A stretch of DNA of 64,000 nucleotides from Phoronis australis (Eukaryota; Phoronida; Phoronidae), in the NCBI GenBank assembly GCA_002633005.1, contig NMRA01000044.1:462594-526593 (forward strand), in the 5' to 3' direction. The number at the start of each line of letters is the position of its first letter. Positions within the stretch are counted from its first letter, which is position 1. The notes below the pieces were generated by a model. The model was not told the origin of the DNA, searched no databases, and worked only from the letters and a program-made list of their open reading frames with translations. Position numbers and translations under genes: made by a program. Shown here piece after piece: positions 29,401-35,400 of this stretch.

Positions 29401-32400
29401 ATATTTTAACATTATTTCAAAAATCTATTGGTTTATTTTAACCAGCTTATTTACACTTGCACAAATATATGTTATATATTGTCAAATGTTCCCTTCGTCG
29501 TGTAGTAATGCAGTTTCCAATATTCTGTCTATTGATAAGTATTATCAAGTTTTCATTTTCCTCTTTTTTGTGCTGTGTGTAATTACCCACTATTGGTAAA
29601 GATAATTCTGGGGTATATTTCTTTAAAGTGACACAAGACTTGAGACAGAAATTTGGTCTTCACTCCCACTTCACAAGTAATTATGAATGCATTGTACTCC
29701 ATTTATAATTTATGGAAACTATTCGTAACTAGCAGTTACAGATGTATTCTCAGAGACTTCAGGTCTTTTACACGAATGAGATTTAATCGTTTTTCACAAA
29801 TAGTTGTGTGAAGTATCAGAACAAATTTCTTATTTAAGCCTGATGTGATGAAGCTGGTAGTACCAGGTCATTACTACATACCTGTGCTTATCTCCCCGTC
29901 TAGTGCTCAGACATTGCCAGTGTAACGACCACGGCTGTAGGACCTGGTCAGTGTCAGCCACCCAAACTACTGGGCAAGCCACGTGCCACATCGCTAGTTC
30001 TGAAGTGGAGTAAGTACTCACAAGATGATACTGGAGGACTCGTGCTGTCCCCTAGTTGTCAAGAGAGCAGTTACGCATGTGTACAGCTTTTTCAATGAGA
30101 TTCTTGCGGCAATTTTCACTTTTTCTCACCAAGACAATTGGCAAAATTGTCATTTTATTGTTTTTCAAACATTAAGTGGATTGCGACGAATAATGTAATC
30201 TTTACCAAATTGTGCTCAAAATTTCACTGTGTTGGTGTCAGCCTTACACGCACAAGTGAAACAGACATGGCTGAATTCACAGACTTTCGTGGAAAAATGA
30301 TGACATGTGATCACGTTACAATGATGACTCCTGTTGACATGGCCATACATTGTGATGCTTCAAATTAGCTCTTTGAACTTTGTCAATAACAATTTTGGAG
30401 CTCCTTTGTTAATTTTTTTATAATGTTAACCACATTAACAAGTGTTAGTAGCACTTTGCCTGGTCAATTTACTTTACAGTGAAAAAGTGTCAGTCTGGAG
30501 GAGTCTCTTTGAGGAGTTGTAGTCTAGACTATACCCTCATTACAAAGCTAATCAAGTATATGAAGTGCAGCAAACTAAATGCTGGCCAAAATCTACACTC
30601 CTGAATTCATTACCCCTTAAGTCAGTGTCACCTATCACTCACAGGTCACCCGGAATACAATGGGGGAGCTGCTGTAACAGACTTTGAGGTGCAGATGGTT
30701 GGCCCGGACAACGAGAGTCGTTTGGTCTACAAAGGTCATGTCCCTGACTGTACGGTGGCCGGTCTTGCGCCTGGCCGGCCGTACCTATTCCAAGTACGCG
30801 CTCACAACCGGGCAGGGGTCAGTGCATGGTCTGAGCCGCTGGAGATAGTGAGCGGACCCGGTGTGCCGGACGCACCGGACGCCCCCTGGTGTCACTGCAA
30901 GTCACCACAAAGCGTGGTTGTCAGCTGGGACGAGCCTTCAGCCAACGGTGCTATCATCACAGAGTACAGACTGGAAAGTCAGCGACTAGACGAGTTCATA
31001 CAGGTGCACACGGGGCCGGGCAGGAGTCACGAGGTGAAAGGTCTAGTCCCGGCCACAACTTATGGCTTTAGGGTCCTGGTAAGTGTGAATAGTATTTAGG
31101 GTTGCTGTGCTACAGCACCGGGTTTTATTGTATGCCCAAGCTGGTTCAGGGGCTTTTTTGTAAAGGTATATTCATGTAGCAATTTCCACCACATATACGA
31201 ACTGTGTCACCTAGCTGTGTATAATCTAGGTGTTGGGTCTAGCACAATGTCATTCTAATTTTGCTCTTTTTATGATGATGCATGTCTTGCGTTCTGACCA
31301 AAGTTTTGAGTCATCATCATATGCTTGTAATTATCTATCAGTTTTAACTTTTTAAAAATTTCACAGTTTTGTGCAGTAGCAAGTAAAAAACGTGGAAAGT
31401 TTTCTTTTGTTGACAGTGATCATTCGTGTAGTGAATTATTTGTTTAGTGACTGCAAGTCGCGCCTAACATCGCCCTTTCTCCCAATAGGCTGTCAACAGT
31501 GCTGGTGTCAGTCCTGCCAGTCCGGTCACAGAGTGCACCATGCCAGCCTCGAGTCCCGGTGCGGTCACGTCGGTGCGCGCCACCAGCACAGCCACCACTG
31601 TCACCGTCAGTTGGAAAGCGCCACCGGACAACGGTAGCGAAATTGTGGCCTACAATATAGACCTGGGCGAGAAGCAGCTGGTTAGCCCAGACGCGGCCAT
31701 GTTAGACGGTGTGCTGGAACACACCATCGATGAGTTGGTACCCGAGACCACTTACAAGTAAGTATTGAGCACAGGAAGTTTCACCAATTTAGGACTCAAA
31801 TTTTATTTTTCATATTTGCCCACAAACAAGTAAGACTGAAGTTGTGCTTCACACCATTGTCAAGTTCTGAATTGCAAGTTCCATCAGACAATATTTCGAA
31901 AAATTTTCTGGATTCACAACAATGTGAAAAGTTCTTGAAAATGCAAAAGGTCAGTTTTGGTGGTTATTTTTGTCTGAAATTGGTAAGATTTTATGGTAGA
32001 AAATCAAAAGGCTGGGTTGATCAGCGTATGGTTGACTCTGGTCCAACAAGAGTAGCTACTGTCAACTGTATCATGCACCTACAGTCTTAGCCACACAACA
32101 TTTATTGTTAGTACACCAATTGGCCTGCTTGTTGTTAGTTGTTAATCTCAGAACTCACTTCTGTTTTACCTGGCAATGTCTGGTTTTCCATTGCTGCTCT
32201 CCTGCCATAGTGATTGTCTACCTTACTACATTGGTTTTGTGCTAAAGTTGATTTCAGCATAGATTATATTTATTGAATGATGAACACTGGAGGAAATTCA
32301 TTTCACTGAATAAGTAAGGGTCACATCCGCAGTGAATTGGAAGTCGTACCTCCGCCATCTGTCAAGCTGTTAAAACCACCATCTATTGCAGAGTCCGTGT

Positions 32401-35400
32401 ACAAGCAGTGAACAGTATTGGTGTGGGCAGCTTCTCCCAGCCAGCCCGGGTCACCACCCTAGCGCTGCCGCCCCTGCCCCCCAGGCTGGAGTGCGCCACG
32501 GTGGGGGCAAACAGCCTTAAGCTGAAGTGGGGTGATGGTAAAAACCCCGATCTGCTGCAGTACATCTTGGAGATGATGAGAGATAACGGCAGGTATGATT
32601 GAATGGTCATGTGCTTCCTTATGTATTCACATTTGGGGACTAGATATTCACTAGATACTGCTGATGAAGAGATGATCCTCTCTATCCATTCAGAAGAGCT
32701 AGAATATTTTCGTAGAGTCAACTTACCTTGGAAGATGAATGCTATGTGTGCTTGTGTGGGCATCAGTCTTACAGCCAATCGGTAAACGGCAAACTTAGCA
32801 CATGCGCGCCGAGTCTTGCTTTCACCATTCTGCAAGTTGTGTTAAAGTTGTCTACACCTGTTGTTTCAGCTGGTACCCAGTGTATAGCGGTTCATCTCAG
32901 GGACACAAGGTCAACAAACTGAATGAGCTGTGTCAGTACACCTTCCGAATCTGTGCAAGTAACGACGCCGGTCAAGGCCCGTATTCCAGTCTGTTCACCT
33001 TCCAAACCTGTAAGGCCCTCCCACCTGCTGTCAAAGGTACGGAAAGCGGATAGTTGCCTGTTTTGCTGGCCATTTGCTCCTGGCCGAATCTGTCTCCTTG
33101 CCTTGTGAAAAAACTGTGTATTACCTTTCCATTGCACCACTAACTAGGGTGTCCTGTGGTGTTTTCATCTTAGTGAACGGGACAAAATACCATGGATTCA
33201 ACTGTGAGACTTTCTTTAAGTGAAGTTAAGGTTATGTAAGGCCCCAGATAAATGTCAAAATATGGGTAACTTTAGAGCGGATATCTTATGAAACTCGGAT
33301 ACTATGCTTGATGCACTCTTCTCAATAATGCTGTTAGGTACCATTTTTGAAATGTTACACTTTTCTGTGAGGTGCTGATAAAATTATGACATTTTTATTT
33401 AAAGAAAATCAAAATTCGTGTAACATGAGAACAAAATGATAAATTGCAACTGTAACTGACAGCATTTTTGAGATTTCATCTCGAACAGTTATATCAAACT
33501 ATTTGTTCATGTTATTGATACCATTGTTTTGCTATGCATTAAGCTTTCTTTTTTTGCAAAATTTTACTAAAATACATAGTCATGCGGCCCAATTAATGAC
33601 AGATTGTTATGAAATTAAAAGTGAAATTTTACGGACTTACTGTCTTAAAATCAAAAGTTTTGTAGATTGTTGTTGAATACACAGACCCGTTGATAACTTC
33701 CTACATAACCTTAAACTCATGCTTTTTATAAAGACAATCAGGAGTGTAGCACGCTGCCATTCTGACACTGTGACAGCAAAAGTTTTGGCAAAAATTGGGT
33801 CGAATTAGATAGGCTCATCAAGTGGAAAGAAAATATAATTTTGTTTTCATCAGTCATTTTCCACATTCCACCATAGTATTTTGTTTTTTCATCTGTCATT
33901 TGCACATTCCACCGTGGCATTTTGCCCACAGGTCGACTGCAAAGAACGTTAATTTTGTAACTTCACAATTTAATCCCATTCACTAAGTATAGACCCTCAT
34001 CATGAAAATATAGGCACTTTTCCCAATGGGCCACTATACCTACATACTGGAATACCACAGCCCCTCTCTCATCACGTGCCATTTACCCACAGTGCTACCC
34101 ATTCCTGGTACTCTTTGCCCACTGACACTGCTACCCTGATAATCAATGATTTTGTCTTTAGATCAGCTTGCCATTTGTCATTCTGAGTCCAGTAAAGTTT
34201 CAGTGTTACATACCAAGTTGTAATGCAGGCACACGGTTCACAAGTGTGTTAGTGGACCCAAGTCTTTAAGACTAGGTCGGCCATCCAATGTGTTTTTTGC
34301 CTTCCGCAAAAGAAAATTTTATCCTGGGTGGGAAAATTGGACTATAGTTGTGTGTTGGTGTTCATTTCAGATCCTCGTGTTAGTGAGCTATGCACGAGCT
34401 CCTGTCAGGTCTCATGGAACCCGCTGAAACCCATGGGCCAGGACGTCATAAACTACATGCTGCAATTACAAACACGAGACCAAGAATACAAAGTGGTCAG
34501 TGGCCTCTTTTGTGACTGTCTGGTTTTGTATTCACTGTTTTCGTCGTCAGTTTTTTAATGTCAAATGAACGAAAGGCACTGTAACTGGCTGTATAATTAG
34601 AACCCCCATTAGGATGAACTTTCAAGCAATGTTAACGCCTCAACAAAAGTTTGGAAATTTGTGTTCACTCACCCGTGTTTTTATTTTTTGGTTTAATTCA
34701 GTCGTATTGCATATCAATGAAAAGCCCAGTCATTCCCTTTTCCAACGACACCACATTCCATGAATAAAATAGTTCATTGTGTTTAGTAATTTTGTCAAAG
34801 AAACCTTGGTCCCAAAGTGAATGTTGCAAATTCAGTTGGGGCTAAGTGTGTATTCACGTTGGAGCATTTAGCTTTTTCAATAGCAATTATTGTGCTGGTT
34901 TCATGATAATAGAAACTTTATGACAATTTGGCAACACTTAAACACTTTATTTATTGAACAACTGATTGATAGATAGTAGTGATAGTCTGACTGATAGACA
35001 ACAGTGATAGTCTTCTCAGTATTGGGTTGACGACCCATTCGCAGTCAGAACAGCAACACACTTTCTTCGCATGCTATTTACTTGCCTGCCAACACGTTGC
35101 TGTGTGATGGCATTCCAGTCCTGAATCAGTAAGCGCCTTAATCAGCTATAGTGGTTTTGTTGGTCACTCGTGCACGTACAGTCCGTTAGAGTTGGTCCCA
35201 CAGGTGTTCGACAGGGTTCAAGTCTGGGCTGCATGCGGGCCATGCCATTGGGAGCCAGAACACCGGATTTTCACCGGAAAGCTGCAAACTGGGCACTCCA
35301 AACACAATTTGCATAATTGCAATTCGTACTGAGCCTGCTAACAGCAGGATCCTATGTTATCAATCAGTGTGTCATAAATTTGGTGTTTACTCCCCATTTT

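Larger units (their letters stand above)
29289..34370 (+). other. FNDC3 introns between 29289 and 34370
   Basis: Introns 29289-29903, 30010-30644, 31079-31488, 31758-32391, 32593-32869 and 33037-34370. The first carries a MITE fragment (29626-29720) and the last a TIR element (33227-33713). The others show nothing recognisable. Confidence 0.5.

Noticed and set aside
32383-32835. 150-codon minus-strand frame
   Set aside because: Antisense shadow of the FNDC3 exon at 32392-32592.
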